The position numbers and the translations under genes were made by a program. 64,000 bases of DNA from NCBI GenBank assembly GCA_037974665.1, contig CM075773.1:34701080-34765079 (forward strand), written 5' to 3'. A model generated the notes under the pieces. It was given only the letters and a program-made list of their open reading frames with translations. It had not been told where the DNA came from and did not search any database. Shown piece after piece: positions 10,346-22,203 of this stretch; position 1 is the stretch's first letter, and each line of letters begins with the position of its first letter. The stretch is from Ehretia macrophylla. Lineage: Eukaryota > Streptophyta > Magnoliopsida > Boraginales > Ehretiaceae.

Positions 10346-11330
10346 ATGACATTTGAATATAGCATTTGGCAGGTTGTACTACAATGTGTTGGTACTATAT
10401 CTTATGTCACTTTATTACATTTAAATACTTGTTCAAGTAGAATTAAACATCTAAATGTGCTAGTATCAAACATCCAAAATATGTCTATGTTGTGGTTATT
10501 ACTAATAATAGCCAAAATATCATCCTTGCCCTCAACCAAAGGAAAAATGAACGGTGATGATTGCCGAACATGGCATCATATAGTTCAGAATATCCTTGAG
10601 GAGCAAATAGGTGCTTGGAAAACTGAGTTATATTGTGGTGAACCATTAAGGTGGAAATATCACTCCGCATAAGAGATAGAAGCCTATCGGGTTGGAAAAA
10701 TGCTAATGCTTGCATCACATTGCTGAGCATTATGCATATTGCCTCATTACTTATTATGAAGTATGGCCGAATAATGTGGGGATTTTTAAAGCTTGAAAGA
10801 GAAGTTTAGTGGAATTTCTATTTCTAAGCTAAGTCAGCTTATAATCAAGTTCGACAGATGCTAGAAGCGTCCCAATGCTACTGAGAGGTAGCATTCTCGA
10901 GATGTCGAACATAATTAAAGAATTGAAGGCAGTTGGTCATATTCTCACTGATGAACAACTAGTGCACGTTGTCATCGTATCCTTTCCATCTAGCTGAGTG
11001 CACATAATTGTCAACATGACGTACAATAGGAATGTTAAGACGTTCCAAACATTGAGCGTACCTCGGAGTTTGTATATAACAACTCTTATCTAACTAGAAC
11101 ACTGGTCAAGCTTATATAGCTGAGTCTAATAAGCAAGGGTCATGTGGATCCAAGCATAAAAGGACAGTGACTTCGATGACAAAAGAAAGGATTAGCTGAC
11201 CAAAAAGATCAAGAAGGTAAAACGAATGTGTGACAAATACAAGCTATGTGCTATAATTGTCATAAAGACGGTCACTAAGCTCAGGAGTGCCCTAGGCCGA
11301 ATGCTAAACGGCTAACCTCATAACTAGAAA
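10346..11330 (+). pseudogene. Copia gag remnant (copy A)
   Basis: Translated pieces match plant Copia gag. KMNGDDCRTWHHIVQNILEE near 10550-10610 resembles the conserved LNGxNYxTWHxxVQYxLEE start. Near 10900-10980, MSNIIKELKAVGHILTDEQL resembles the conserved central helix region. At 11249-11287 the zinc knuckle reads CYNCHKDGH-stop-AQECP, the CX2CX4HX4C pattern with one stop inside. Frameshifts and stops separate these pieces. Confidence 0.8.
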
Positions 11331-14300
11331 TAAAGGAGGATTTGTGGAATACCGTTAGATTTTAGCCGAATCACGGTGGATGTTTGTAGGAAATAATTCG
11401 CGAGTTTGAAAACAAGGGCATCGACACTTGTTAGCTACCACTATGTGATAGTCAAATTCTAATTTTTTTCATGCATCCTATACGCTCTGGTTCTAGATAT
11501 ACTTGATCTATAGATAAAATCGTTTTACGATTAGGTTTTCAACTTCGTATATTTAAAACTCAGTCAGATTGTTAGGAACAACTAATTATAGATCTGGTTA
11601 TATTGTGGTTGGTTTTTCTTGTTCTACGAGTTGAACATCAAAACCATTGCTATATAAATATATGTTATCAACGCTACATCGTTAAGATCTATAGCATAAA
11701 AGCTAGGCATATAGGGCAAGAAAGAATGAAAAGACTAACATTCGGAGGTCTTTTGAGACTATGGTTAGCACAATTCTATCTGCCTCTATGTGAAAGTTGC
11801 CTAGCCAATAACTCCACAATAAAATATTTGGTAAAGGCTTGCGAGCTATTTTTCCATTGCCTTGTATTCATCTCGAAATCTATAATCCAAAGAATGTTAG
11901 GGCATGGTAAGAGGCATGATGTTTCATTACATACAATTTCATAAGTTGTGGGCTTGTCTTTTTATTTTCTCACAAGTCCAAAGCTTTCAATTACTTTGGA
12001 TGTAATTTTAAACTTGTTGAGAATCAATCAAATAGAAAATAAAATCTTTGATAATCGATTGTGGCCAGGTATATCTATTTGATTTGTTCAAAAGGCTTGT
12101 AATGAAAGAGGTATAACACGTGAGCTTATTATTCCTAGAACTTCGCAATTATGAGATGTTGTAGAAGGAAGGAATAAAACCTTATCGGATGTGGTTAACT
12201 ATATGATGCCTCATATAAATTTCTCAATTTTGTGTTGGGAGTTTGTTACTGTCATATATTTGTCTACTTAACTGAGAACCCTAGAAATCAGTCTCTTCAA
12301 CTCCCTATGAGTCATGGACAAGTAGTGAACTAGTCCACGATGACTTATGATCCTGTGAGTTGACTACTTTCGTTCATAATATTTTTCATGAGCTCGAGAA
12401 ATTTTAACCGTAAGGAAATATGTGTATTTTCATTTGATACTTTTAACGCTCCAAAGGGAATGTTCATTGATGAACAAAGAGTGGGAGTGTATCTGAATTC
12501 AACATTCTTAGATATATAATTTTCTAGTAGGAGATTCAGTTATCTGAATTGAATGCTCGTAATGGTCCTATCCCTCACAATTTTTCAGTTGAAAGGAGGA
12601 CTTGCTTCCGTTCACTGATCCAAGTGGGAGATAGATACCGGTTTGGTTTTGGTCAACTTGAATCCGTTTTGCGATCAAAGTGAATTCGCTTCATTAACCG
12701 GTTTGTGGATTATGTTCACTTGTAATAGTAATATCGGTATGGTCAACTCGAATCTATTTCGTGATCAATGTGAGTTCGTTTCACTACCGGTGATTATGAA
12801 ATTAAGTTTTTCATATAATTACTAGTTAGGATGATAATGAACCTTAGATAGTGGCTGAAGTTCTCTCATCTTTTTGTAAGGAAAAGTCGGATAAAAGCAA
12901 TATAAGAGTAATTGAATCTAATATGAGATATTAAGCTCATTAATGCCTAAAAAATTGTACCCAAATTAAGGGTATAATTTGCACGCAAACTTTCTTTCGT
13001 TGTTAGGTTTGCCTCAATTCACCTATTTCTGATCATGTCACCCAATTGAATCTCAAATTACATCAGGTGGATGTAAAGGTGATTTACATCAAGTGGATGT
13101 AACAGTGATGTTTCTTAGTGGATAAATGCAAGAATAATTCATTTTGTATGATCTTCAAATGGTTCAATGAGGCATCTGTGTATATGTTAATTGATTTAAG
13201 AGTAGATATGTGATTCTATCTCTCTAGATGGATGACATATTGTTGATCAGAAATGTCGAGTAGTATATAATCACTATTAGGAAGTGGTTGGTTGTCCTCA
13301 ACTTTGTGAGATAAAGGACATTGGTGGAGTAGCTTGTGTGTTAAGAGTCAAGATCCAGAGGGGTCAATCTAAGATTCTTGTTTTGTTAAAAGAGTCATAT
13401 GTCAAGGAAGTTCTTGAATGACTCCACGCGTAACTCTATAAACCTATAGATGTTCCTGTAGCCAAGGCTGAAAGCTTAAGCTAAGGGACATGTCCCCAAA
13501 TACTAGAATAGATTGATGAGATAAAAATGTTCCTTATTCAAGCACCATGGGAAACCCAGTATAAATTGTGGTATGTACGTGGCTAGATATTCATTTTTGC
13601 CATGGGATTGGTATGTCGTTATCAATCAAAATTTTAGACTAGCTCATTCAAGAGTTGTCTGAAGGATCTTGAGGTATTTGAAAGACAATTTAGTTTTGGG
13701 CTATGCCATTAATGTGTTGATCTTTATTAGAAGAGATCTACAAATGCTAACTTGGGTGGTGACCCAGATGAGCATAAAAGTTACCTCTTGACATGCTTAC
13801 TTGTTAATCAATGACACTATTTCGTAGAATAGCAAGAAGCAAATATGCATAGTATTGTCAACTGTAGAAATTGAGATGTATGGCATACTCAACAACTATG
13901 CAAAAGGTAGTATGGCTCGAGATATTATCATGGACTTGAGATGAGTCAATTGCTAGACGAGCAATGACAATCTATTGTGTCCACTAATTAGCCACCGTTT
14001 ATGTTAAGGATCCTAAATTTCATGGTGAAACCTAGTACATAGATATTATGGCTTTGTGTCATAAAAAGAAGTGACTGTGGAACACTCACCTATGCATGAG
14101 ATGACAGTGACCACTCTATAAACCCATATCCAGAGATATGTATTTGTTGCAGTAGAATCTCTTGGATTGTGTAGAACTTCATATTGATATTCTGTAAAGT
14201 ATTGTGTAATTACTAATGTACTCATACTGGTAAGTGTTTGATGCAAGTTCATAGTGAACAAAATTTTCTTCATGTGTTTGCTTGGTACCTTATCTTTGTG

Positions 14301-15392
14301 ATAAGCTTGGAAGAAATTGAGTATGAGTATGCTAGCACATATTGGCATTGAAAAGTATGTTGAAAAGTTGATGAGATTGGATCTCTCACACGAGCAATTG
14401 CCTCTGGTGCAGTGAGAACGTGCAGAGATGAGACGATATGAGTTGGTTAGTATTCGTCGGGAAATACTATACTCATATAAGGTACGTCGCCTTAAGTATT
14501 GGTTTAGAATTGATTTCTATGACAATATTAAGATGAGACCTCTTATTTGTATATGTTATAATTAAAAACTGACATGAGGTCGATATGGATTCCCACGGTC
14601 CATATAACTTGTTTATAGCCAAATGTGAAACCTCAATTACTTGGTGTATTAAGTTCGAGGATTCATGTTAATTTCTGAGTGATAACTAGACCAAGATCTG
14701 TACAGTATTTGATTTAGGTAAAGACATACGCCCATTTTTAAGGGAAGTCGCACCATAACACATGTTTCATACTATGTGTGCTTTGCGACCGTAAAAGGAA
14801 GTGGGTGAATGAATCCCTACTTCACTACTATGTATGTCCTTGAAGCAATAAATGCTTCTTTAGAATACCCTTAGTGATCTACGCTCATATTCTAAGAGGT
14901 CAAGTTCAATGTTAACTACTTTGGTATATTGCCTAAAGATCACGTTAGATTCGATCATATAGGACATGTCCGAAAAAATGGTTGACATGATTTAGAAGGA
15001 TATTGAACGAAGGGAAGATTGTTCGCATCTAGCGCTACATGTGTTCATTGGTCGACCAGTTATACAATCTTTGTGATTGAACAATCTTTATGATTGAATA
15101 TAACTATAAATACATGTTTGAGATTTAAAGGTCAAACATAGCGTACGAGGGATAAGGTGTGTGTTGACTGATGTGAACTTAAATAGGTCTAGGGTACAGT
15201 GAGACATTTTCTTCCGTTGAAGACCGTAGCTTCCATGTCATCCTTAACAGGTGCATGGTCTGAGCTTCCACTTGTTGTGTGCTCGCGAGTTGCACGACTT
15301 ATTTGCCTGTATGAATTTGGTGATAGTTCCCGACAAGGTCATGAAGAGAGATAGCGGTAGATAAGGGTCTACCCATCTTGTGCGAGTGGGAA
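11331..15392 (+). pseudogene. Copia pol remnant (copy A)
   Basis: Heavily decayed protease, integrase, reverse transcriptase and RNase H region. The reverse transcriptase active site survives as MDDILLIRN at about 13228 (consensus YVDDILLIGN). RNase H fragments at 13735-14050 include a GGDPDEHKS stretch and STVEIEMYGIL in place of STxEAEYxAL. Many stops lie in every frame. No full domain is open. Confidence 0.75.
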
Positions 15393-17002
15393 TGTTGGAT
15401 TTTGGGGTTGGGTCGCCCAATATGGGTTGACCCGGGACGACCCATGTTTGTATGGCGTTGGGTGTAATATTGATATATTATTTCAGCATCTTTTCACTTA
15501 AATTTTGTTAGTTCTTGAGTAATTTATGAGCAATTTGATTGGTTGCATGTTTGTTTTGTGATGAGAAGACATGGATTTTGAGACAAAGATTGAAGAAAAA
15601 TGAACAAGGGCAAGCTTTTAAGAAACTGGTGAAGAAATTGAAGAGAAAATAGAAGTAGCGCAGCTGCGCAGCATTGTAGAAAATTTAAGGGTAATTTGAT
15701 AAAAAGTCATGAAAAGAAGAAAACCCTACGATAAAAGAAGACATCATACATTGAAAAAATGGGTTCTTGGTTGGCGAGTATTTTTATGAAGAAAAGAGGA
15801 CATTTTGGAGAGGAGAAAATGCAAGGAAACACAAGATTGACGAGGAAGGATGGATTAGAGACAAGATTAGTCACGACTTTCTCGAGATTTCTAAAGTTTT
15901 CTCTCTCGCTCATGATGAATTTTAATAGACTTTGGCTTTTATTTACATTTATTATGAGTTGTTAGATTATTTTTCTAGGGCTACGATGTAGCCAAATTTT
16001 GATCATTCGAATTATGTTGGATTGATTGATTGATTGATTATTCTATTTTTATGCTGAAAATTTCACACTATGCTTAATGCTTGTGATTGTCTGGCCAATA
16101 ATTGCTTATTTTGTGGTTTAGTTTGAGACTGAGAAGTGATAACTAGATTGGATCATGTGTGGAGTATCATTAAATTGTCATAAGCTAGAGATAGTTATTA
16201 GATCTAATGCAGCGTTTAAATTTCTAGAACTTAATGCATTCCATAAGTTCACAATTATCACAGAGATGTAGGTAGATTGCTTATTGGGATAGGTTATTAA
16301 TGCTTGAGAGAGATTAATAATTACATTAGTGAAATTGCTGGCAGCATAAGGAATAGTCGTCGATTGGTTTTAATCAATAGATTCGAGTAGGATAAATCTT
16401 GGTGAAATTGAAACCCCTAAAGCTCTCCATTTATTGAATCAAATTTTCCATCAAATTCGCAATTGCTTAGTTGTTAGGTTCATTAGTTTTCTTAATTCTT
16501 TAGTTTTTAATCACAATCTCTCAAATTTTGGTCATTTGAATAAAGTTAAAGCTAAACCAATTTCGGTAATTAATAGTCTCAGTCCTCGTAGGAACGATCT
16601 TTATTAATCATTTTATTACTTGTTGCGACACGTGCACTTGCGTTAAAAATCATACAACATATGGGTCATGTGAAGTTATAGAAATAACTTCCCATCCTAT
16701 TTCTAATAAGGGTAATTAGAAATGGAAAAGAAGTGAACGTATAAGTTCTTAAAATATAGAAGACAGTGAGTCTTCTTCAATGGTTCTTTTTCTCTCTCAA
16801 ATTCACCATGATCACTGCGTGTAAACACCAGACTTTTAAGTTGTGGTTTTTTAGTCCAAGATCGAACATGTATTTTGGACTCCGATTCGCGGTTGTTTAA
16901 CGGTGGAACCAACGTGGCTAATTCCTGCAGACTCTTTCTCATACTACGAGATTAGTATTCTATTCGGTTTATGAAGATCCGTATTCTGTATTAAATTCTT
17001 CA
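15393..17002 (+). repeat. 3' LTR of the decayed Copia, split by an insertion (copy A)
   Basis: The two parts are 15393-15455 and 16660-17002. Together they rebuild an LTR like the 5' one. GTGGGAA just before it is a short polypurine tract. The first 63 bp differ from the 5' LTR of the same copy at about 7 sites. Confidence 0.85.
15456..16659. mobile_element. Solo LTR nested in the Copia 3' LTR (copy A)
   Basis: Insertion of 1204 bp bounded by TATGG on both sides (15451-15455 and 16660-16664). In copy B it starts TGTTGGGTG and ends ATACAACA; the start in copy A has a T to C change. The TG...CA ends, the 5-bp duplication, the absence of coding sequence and the GACACGTGCACTTGCG motif near the right end fit a solo LTR, probably of a Ty3/gypsy element. 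The frames at 15759-15965 are not conserved proteins. Confidence 0.75.
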
Positions 17003-17478
17003 TTTTTTCTTGGTAAATATGTTGCTATTCTGTTGAAGATGGTGTTGGTGGCAAGATTTTTGCTTGCATATATAGAAACATGAAAACCAACGGCTATTTT
17101 TTTTTTTTTTTAGATTTGCTTTTTCTTCAAACAACTATTTTGTTAGATTTTGATTTTTTTGTCAGATCCGACCATTTAATTTTTTTGTTATTTTTATTTT
17201 TTAGGGTTTCAGATCTGACATATTCTTCTTTTTCTATTGAATATTCTTTTTTTTTTTTGTAACATTTGTCTTTTTCTATAGTCTCTATTTTCTTCAACAA
17301 ATTTGTTGAAGAAAATGGAGACTATGTGCTATTTTTGCTCCTTAAAGCTTAAATGATGTCATAATTTTACCAAAAAAATATGAAATTGGGTTTTAGAGAC
17401 CCCATTTGTTTTTTTTTTATCAATGGAGTTTCTAAAAATAATAATGATTGCTGTTTAGAGACTCTATTAAGGATACAC
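17003..17478. other. Gene-free stretch with a palindrome (copy A)
   Basis: T-rich sequence between the Copia 3' end and the second BAHD upstream module. It contains the 46-bp palindrome at 17279-17324 and several AGAGACTC / GAGTCTCT motifs in opposite orientation that suggest a decayed foldback MITE. No gene. Confidence 0.5.
17279..17324. repeat. Near-perfect 46-bp palindrome (copy A)
   Basis: Arms of 23 bp meet without a spacer at AAATTT. The left arm starts TAGTCTCTATTTTCTTC and the right arm ends with its inverse, with one mismatch. Copy B keeps it at 39293-39338 with one more mismatch. Confidence 0.9.
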
Positions 17479-19130
17479 TAAGGATTTGAATAAGTTCAAC
17501 ATACATCGATCAAGCCAATTCATATAAAATGAGTTGTTTTAATTAAGTCCACATTACGAATATATCACATGGAAACAAATAAATAGTTGACCTAAAAAAA
17601 AAAGGGAGAATAGCATGAATAGTCCCCATCATTTTCAAAAAATTCAGTTTAATCCCCATTGTTTCAAAATATAAAAAAAAATCTCCAATGTTTCCCAAAA
17701 TGTTCAAAAAGGTCTTTAATATTTTTCAAAATGTTCAAAAAGGTCCCCAATATTTTCTAAAAGATTTTGCTAGTCCTCATTGTTTCAAAAGGTTTAAAAA
17801 TGTCCCCAATCCTTTCCTAAAGACTCAAAATGGTCATCAACGTCAAAACAACCGTTAACTTTGACATACTCTCTTTCATAATACAGTCTGACACGCGGCA
17901 TAATTTTATTGGTTAGCTACTAATATGCAAAACAACATTGTATGGATCATCTTCTTCCTCTTGCCTTGTGAAAAAAATTTACAGATTATGCATAATCTTT
18001 AAAAAATCATAGCTCCTTCAATTTTTGTCCAAATTTTATAAAATTTGGTCCGTTAGAATGAAAATTTCAAGGAGAATTTATAATCTATAATGGTCACGTG
18101 ATTCAATTTTTTTTAAAAATTATTTCTTTTATCAAAATTGCCATTCAAAGACTGGTCACGTGACACGCATATGACTATTATTCTATCAAAGTTAATGGTT
18201 GTTTTGATGGTGAGAACCAGTTTTTGAGTCTTTTAGAAAAATATTAGGGACCTTTTTGAACCTTTTGAAAAATATTAGAGACTAAATTGAATCTTTTAGA
18301 AAATATTAGAGACCTTTTTGAACCTTTTAAAATAATGACTAAACTGAATCTTTTAAAAAATATTGGGGACCTTTTTGAACTTTTTAAAACTATGGAGACT
18401 AAACTGAATTTTTTGAAAAATATTGGGGACCTTTTTAAACTTTTTAAAACAATAGGGTCTAAATTGATTTTTTTGAAAATAATGAGGACTATTTTTGCTA
18501 TTCAATTGCTAGTTTTTGGGCCCTTGCAAAACACAAGTACAATAAATGTATTACAATTACTCATGAGCCAGCTATTTGATCTCTCTCTCTTTTTTAATTC
18601 TTTTTTTGGATTACAAAGATCATATTTGATTTGCCAATAAATACAACTGAATTGTTTAATTAACTGTCACATCATGAAGTCAGATATAACCTAATCGCTG
18701 GGTTTTTTTTTTTGTCGGGCTGGGTAGTCCAAAAAGAAAAGACTATTGCTATATATCACCTACATTTTAATTTTTTCTTACATAATAGGATTTTTATTGT
18801 ATATATGATAGATTTAATATTTTATATAATAAATTTTATCGTATAAAAAGAGGTGAAGATGTGACATAAATTAGCATTACTCGAAAGAAAAAAAAATGAC
18901 ATACAATTTGGGTATTAAGGGTAAATTACTGAGTTTGACATTCAATAAGCCCTTGCAATACACAAGTACAATATATTTATTACAATTACTCATGAGCCAG
19001 CTAATCAATCTCTCTTTTTTTGAGTATAAAGATCATCTCTGTACCAGCCCATGATGAGGGGTGGTGGGTTACTTTATTCATGCTACAGCTGATCTTGCCA
19101 ATTTATACGGCTGAGTTGTTTGATTAACTT
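17479..19130. repeat. BAHD upstream module, second occurrence (copy A)
   Basis: 17479-17596 and 18504-19130 repeat the sequence found upstream of BAHD1 (5885-6720). They are interrupted by the element at 17608-18503. No BAHD coding sequence lies beside it on the left, so this is an orphaned upstream region. Confidence 0.7.
17608..18503. mobile_element. Long-inverted-repeat (foldback / MULE-like) element (copy A)
   Basis: The left end GAATAGCATGAATAGTCC is mirrored by the right end, which closes with TTTTTGCTATTC. Each arm, roughly 280 bp, is made of 30-40-bp repeats of the type AAAATATTGGGGACCTTTTT in opposite orientation. The middle carries a further inverted pair around CAACCGTTAACTTTGA. 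The 117-codon frame at 18287-18640 is a translation of these repeats, not a gene. Superfamily uncertain because no clean target duplication is visible. Confidence 0.65.
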
Positions 19131-21832
19131 TCACATTATGAAGTCAACTCGAGCCAAATAGCTGGGTAGTCCAGAAAGAAAAATATGAAATACAATTATT
19201 ACATGAGATTCGAACTGAAGTCTCTCAATTGTCAAAAAAAGTAATTTATCACTAAACTACTTCTAAATCTCAGAATATATATATATATATATATATATAT
19301 AAGAAATATTGTAAAATAAAATTATTACATGACCAGTTTATAAAATAAAACAATACTTTACATACATTATATATTGGCTACAAACTTTTTAGTTGTGGTC
19401 ACCTTTTTTAAACAAATTACAATAAAAATGTTTTAAAATTTAATACAATAAAAATCAAGTTGTGTTGATTAATTTAATTTTGTCAACTAAATAATATTAA
19501 TCATATAAATTTTGATTTGATAAACTAATTTGAGTTAGCATATTCATTATGTAAGGTATGATTGTGTTTAAGTTTTAAATGTGTCATCTGTCAAGATTCA
19601 CTGCTTCCACACAGTAGATTGCATCTTAATAATTGGATGAGAGTAGTAAGAAGTGTGTAATCGGGACATTCATCTTTCGATAAATTGCACTTAACCCTTT
19701 GTTACATGGGTCTTTTTGACATTACAAATTTGAAACTCCATTTTCTTAAAAAAAAAAAAAAAAATTTAAATTTTTAATAATTCACAAATAGATGTAGACA
19801 AATAAAGAGAGAATTTTTAAATTCATAATTGTAACTGGTAATGTTACTTGAACATGATATTGTTAAAAGTAGTAAAAAAACTAAGATGGCTTGTGAATAT
19901 AGAGTAGTTTCCATAATATAGATAGATTTTGCACATGAAGACTTGTTTCTATCCTTGTATAAAAAAATATAAATAAATTCACTTCAAAATTACAAATTAT
20001 GTGGTGTTATAGTTAGCCCTAATATACACACCAATTCAATTAAGAAGGATCGAACTCAAGACCTTTTTGTTCATGAAACAATACCATTTCGGTTTGTTTA
20101 AATATCTTGAGACCATTTTAATTTTATCTAACTTTGTTACATTTTAACAAGTTGCTTTATGTTTTTTCCTTTTTGGGGGAAAAATAGTTTGGCAAAAGTT
20201 TTATGAGGATGCACATGCATAAGTAGTGTTAGTTAATCGGGTTCTGAAAGTATTAACTTCGACTTTTAAATATTTTCTATTTTCAGTTTTATGCATATTT
20301 TTATGCCTTGGTGTTTATTTTCGCTTCTATCCTTTTTTTTTTTTTTAAATAGCTTTATTATTGTATCTGGAATATTTCAACATAAGGGCCAAAAATTAAT
20401 TGGACAAAACTATATTTAATGCAAAAGTGTCATAATACATGTGTTTTCTCATGAAAAAGTGCAATCAAACTTCGCTAATAAAGAGGGCATTTTGGACATT
20501 AAAAAACAAAATACAAAAATGATAGCAACTTGTACAACCATCTTATTGCATAAAGCAAGCTACAAATATCACTTTGGACAACCAACTATTTTAAAGAGGA
20601 CATTTTGGGCATAAAAAACAAAGTACAAAAATAATAACAACTTGTACAACCATCTTATTGCATAAAGCAAGTTACTAATATTACTTTTGACAACCAACTA
20701 TCCCTCCATATTCTTTAAGATAATAGTTAATACATATATATATATATATAACTATAAAAATTTTAAGATGAAATAAAGTATTGGCAAGAAAAGGAAACAT
20801 TTGGCTTGGTTAGACACAAGGCATTGTTGCCGAAGGCTTCCCTTAATTTGCTGACAGGTTCCCTTGGTGTGATTTTTTTGGTTTGTCTTATTTATTTTTC
20901 ATTTGGTTTCTTTCTTATTTGATTGATTGTATGATCCTTTGTATTTTCTTCTATTTGTGGAATACACAGTTTTGCTTATTTGGTAAAAAAAAAATGAAAA
21001 TAGAAAAAGAAGGGGGACACAGATGTCTTTCTACAATTTTTGTAATGTTTAACTCCGTTGATGGAATCATAGGACTGTGGGACATAAACATTGTTCCAAA
21101 ATCACAAGAGAATTATGAAAGGGTTTTCGAAACGCAGGGGTTATTGTCGACTTATAATGAACCATAAAGAGTAATATGCATTTTACCCAAAGAAATAGTA
21201 AGGAGTGATGTACTTTTAAAATAGCCTATTTTCAAGCTTTTGAACTCTAGATACGACTATTCTGAAACCCATAATAAGTTTATAAACTATTTGATCAAAA
21301 AATTAGGTTAATAAAGCAGCCCCAAGTTTCAAGTTCATTTGGTTTCGAGGCATAAAAAATTTAAGCTTTGTTTAGTGTAGCTCTAAAATTTTAGCTTTTG
21401 AACTGTAGAGTTTTTAGCTGTAGAATTTTGGTTAGAAGTGATATTGAACAAGACATTGACTGTTGGGCCTATGTCTAGTAATGTTGATTTTTTAGAAATT
21501 TTGAGAACAATGTTGGACCTTAAAAAAAAAGAAGGGGTATATTTAAAAAGAAAAATAAAAATAGTTTCCAGCATTATGTAAAAACAGTTTCGCAAAAATA
21601 TTTTTTTAAAAATTCAAAGTTGGGGCTTCTTAATTTTTTTTTATAGTTTTTTTTCAACTTCAACTTTGACCTAAAAGCACTTGCAAACATGGACCAAACA
21701 TATTAGTTTCATCTTTTAGGCTCACATAAAGTGTTTTTGAGTGTCTAAAAGTTAGATCAAACGGAGCAGTGTTTTTATTTTTGTCATTTCATTCACTTAT
21801 CTGCTTAACTATTTCTTTGGTCAATGAGATCT
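19131..21832. other. Gene-free AT-rich region (copy A)
   Basis: Noncoding DNA with an AT microsatellite at about 19275-19301, another near 20733-20750, and a 113-bp tandem duplication. Motifs such as GATCGAACTCAAGACC suggest decayed repeats. The frame at 20883-21167 lacks any recognised domain. No gene was accepted. Confidence 0.5.
20480..20703 (+). repeat. 113-bp tandem duplication (copy A)
   Basis: Two adjacent units each begin AAAGAGG and contain AACTTGTACAACCATCTTAT. The units differ at several sites, so the tandem event predates the 21-kb duplication. Copy B has it at 42574-42798. Confidence 0.85.
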
Positions 21833-22203
21833 AGGGTCTATTTGGTCTAACTGTGAAATTTTAGCTATTGAGTTTTATAGAGGTTTGATGAGATGTAATT
21901 TTTGAATAGAAACCATTAAATGTTTGGTGTTATCATGTTAGAAGTATTGTTTATTATCAGTATGGAGGGGTATTTATGAGAAAAAAATATGGAGGGATAT
22001 TTTGAGGGCAATGTTGGATTTCAAAAATATAGAGGGATATTTTTGAGAAAAAAAATAAAAATACCTTCCTACATCATATAAAAAAAGTTTTGTGAAAGCT
22101 TTTTTTCGAAAAACTCTAATTTGAGCTTTTTATTTTTTTAAAAACTATTTTTAGCCATGACTTTTACCTTAAAGCTCTTTTAAAATAGATTAAACAAGTT
22201 AAC
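21833..22203. mobile_element. Truncated MITE-like element at the right edge of copy A
   Basis: Starts AGGGTCTATTTGGTCTAAC. In copy B (43955-44384) the element runs on to an end whose inverse, AGGTTTGTTTGGCCCTA, resembles this start. Here the last ~60 bp are missing and unrelated sequence follows. The duplication breakpoint therefore lies inside the element. Confidence 0.5.

Larger units (their letters stand above)
7661..17002 (+). mobile_element. Decayed Copia LTR retrotransposon (copy A), with nested solo LTR
   Basis: The 5' LTR is at 7661-8071, with a tRNA-Met-type primer binding site just after it. The 3' LTR starts at 15393 and ends at 17002, interrupted by a 1.2-kb insertion. The element is flanked by TTTTT on both sides, which would be its 5-bp target duplication. 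Recognisable remnants in order are a Copia gag, a zinc knuckle, a reverse transcriptase active-site motif and an RNase H region, which is Copia order on the plus strand. All frames are broken by many stops. Without the nested insert it is about 8.1 kb, long for Copia, because of a repeat-rich leader of roughly 2 kb. Confidence 0.9.
1122..22203 (+). repeat. Segmental duplication, copy A (~21.1 kb)
   Basis: Direct repeat of 23067-44325. Homology starts abruptly at 1122 (ATTGAGTCGTTGC) and stops abruptly at 22203 (AAGTTAAC). The BAHD gene region is nearly identical in both copies. The Copia 5' LTR and leader are much more diverged, so divergence is mosaic. The right edge falls inside a MITE-like element that is complete in copy B. 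The left edge continues uninterrupted into single-copy flank. Confidence 0.95.

Noticed and set aside
10485-10730. 81-codon minus-strand frame (and the copy B 32447-32734 frame)
   Set aside because: Antisense shadow of the Copia gag remnant.
15759-15965. 68-codon frames on both strands
   Set aside because: They lie within the solo LTR and have no recognised domain.
18287-18640. 117-codon frame, identical in both copies
   Set aside because: Its repeated LLKNIGDLFELF pattern is a translation of 30-40-bp repeats in the arm of an inverted-repeat element. Identity reflects the recent duplication.
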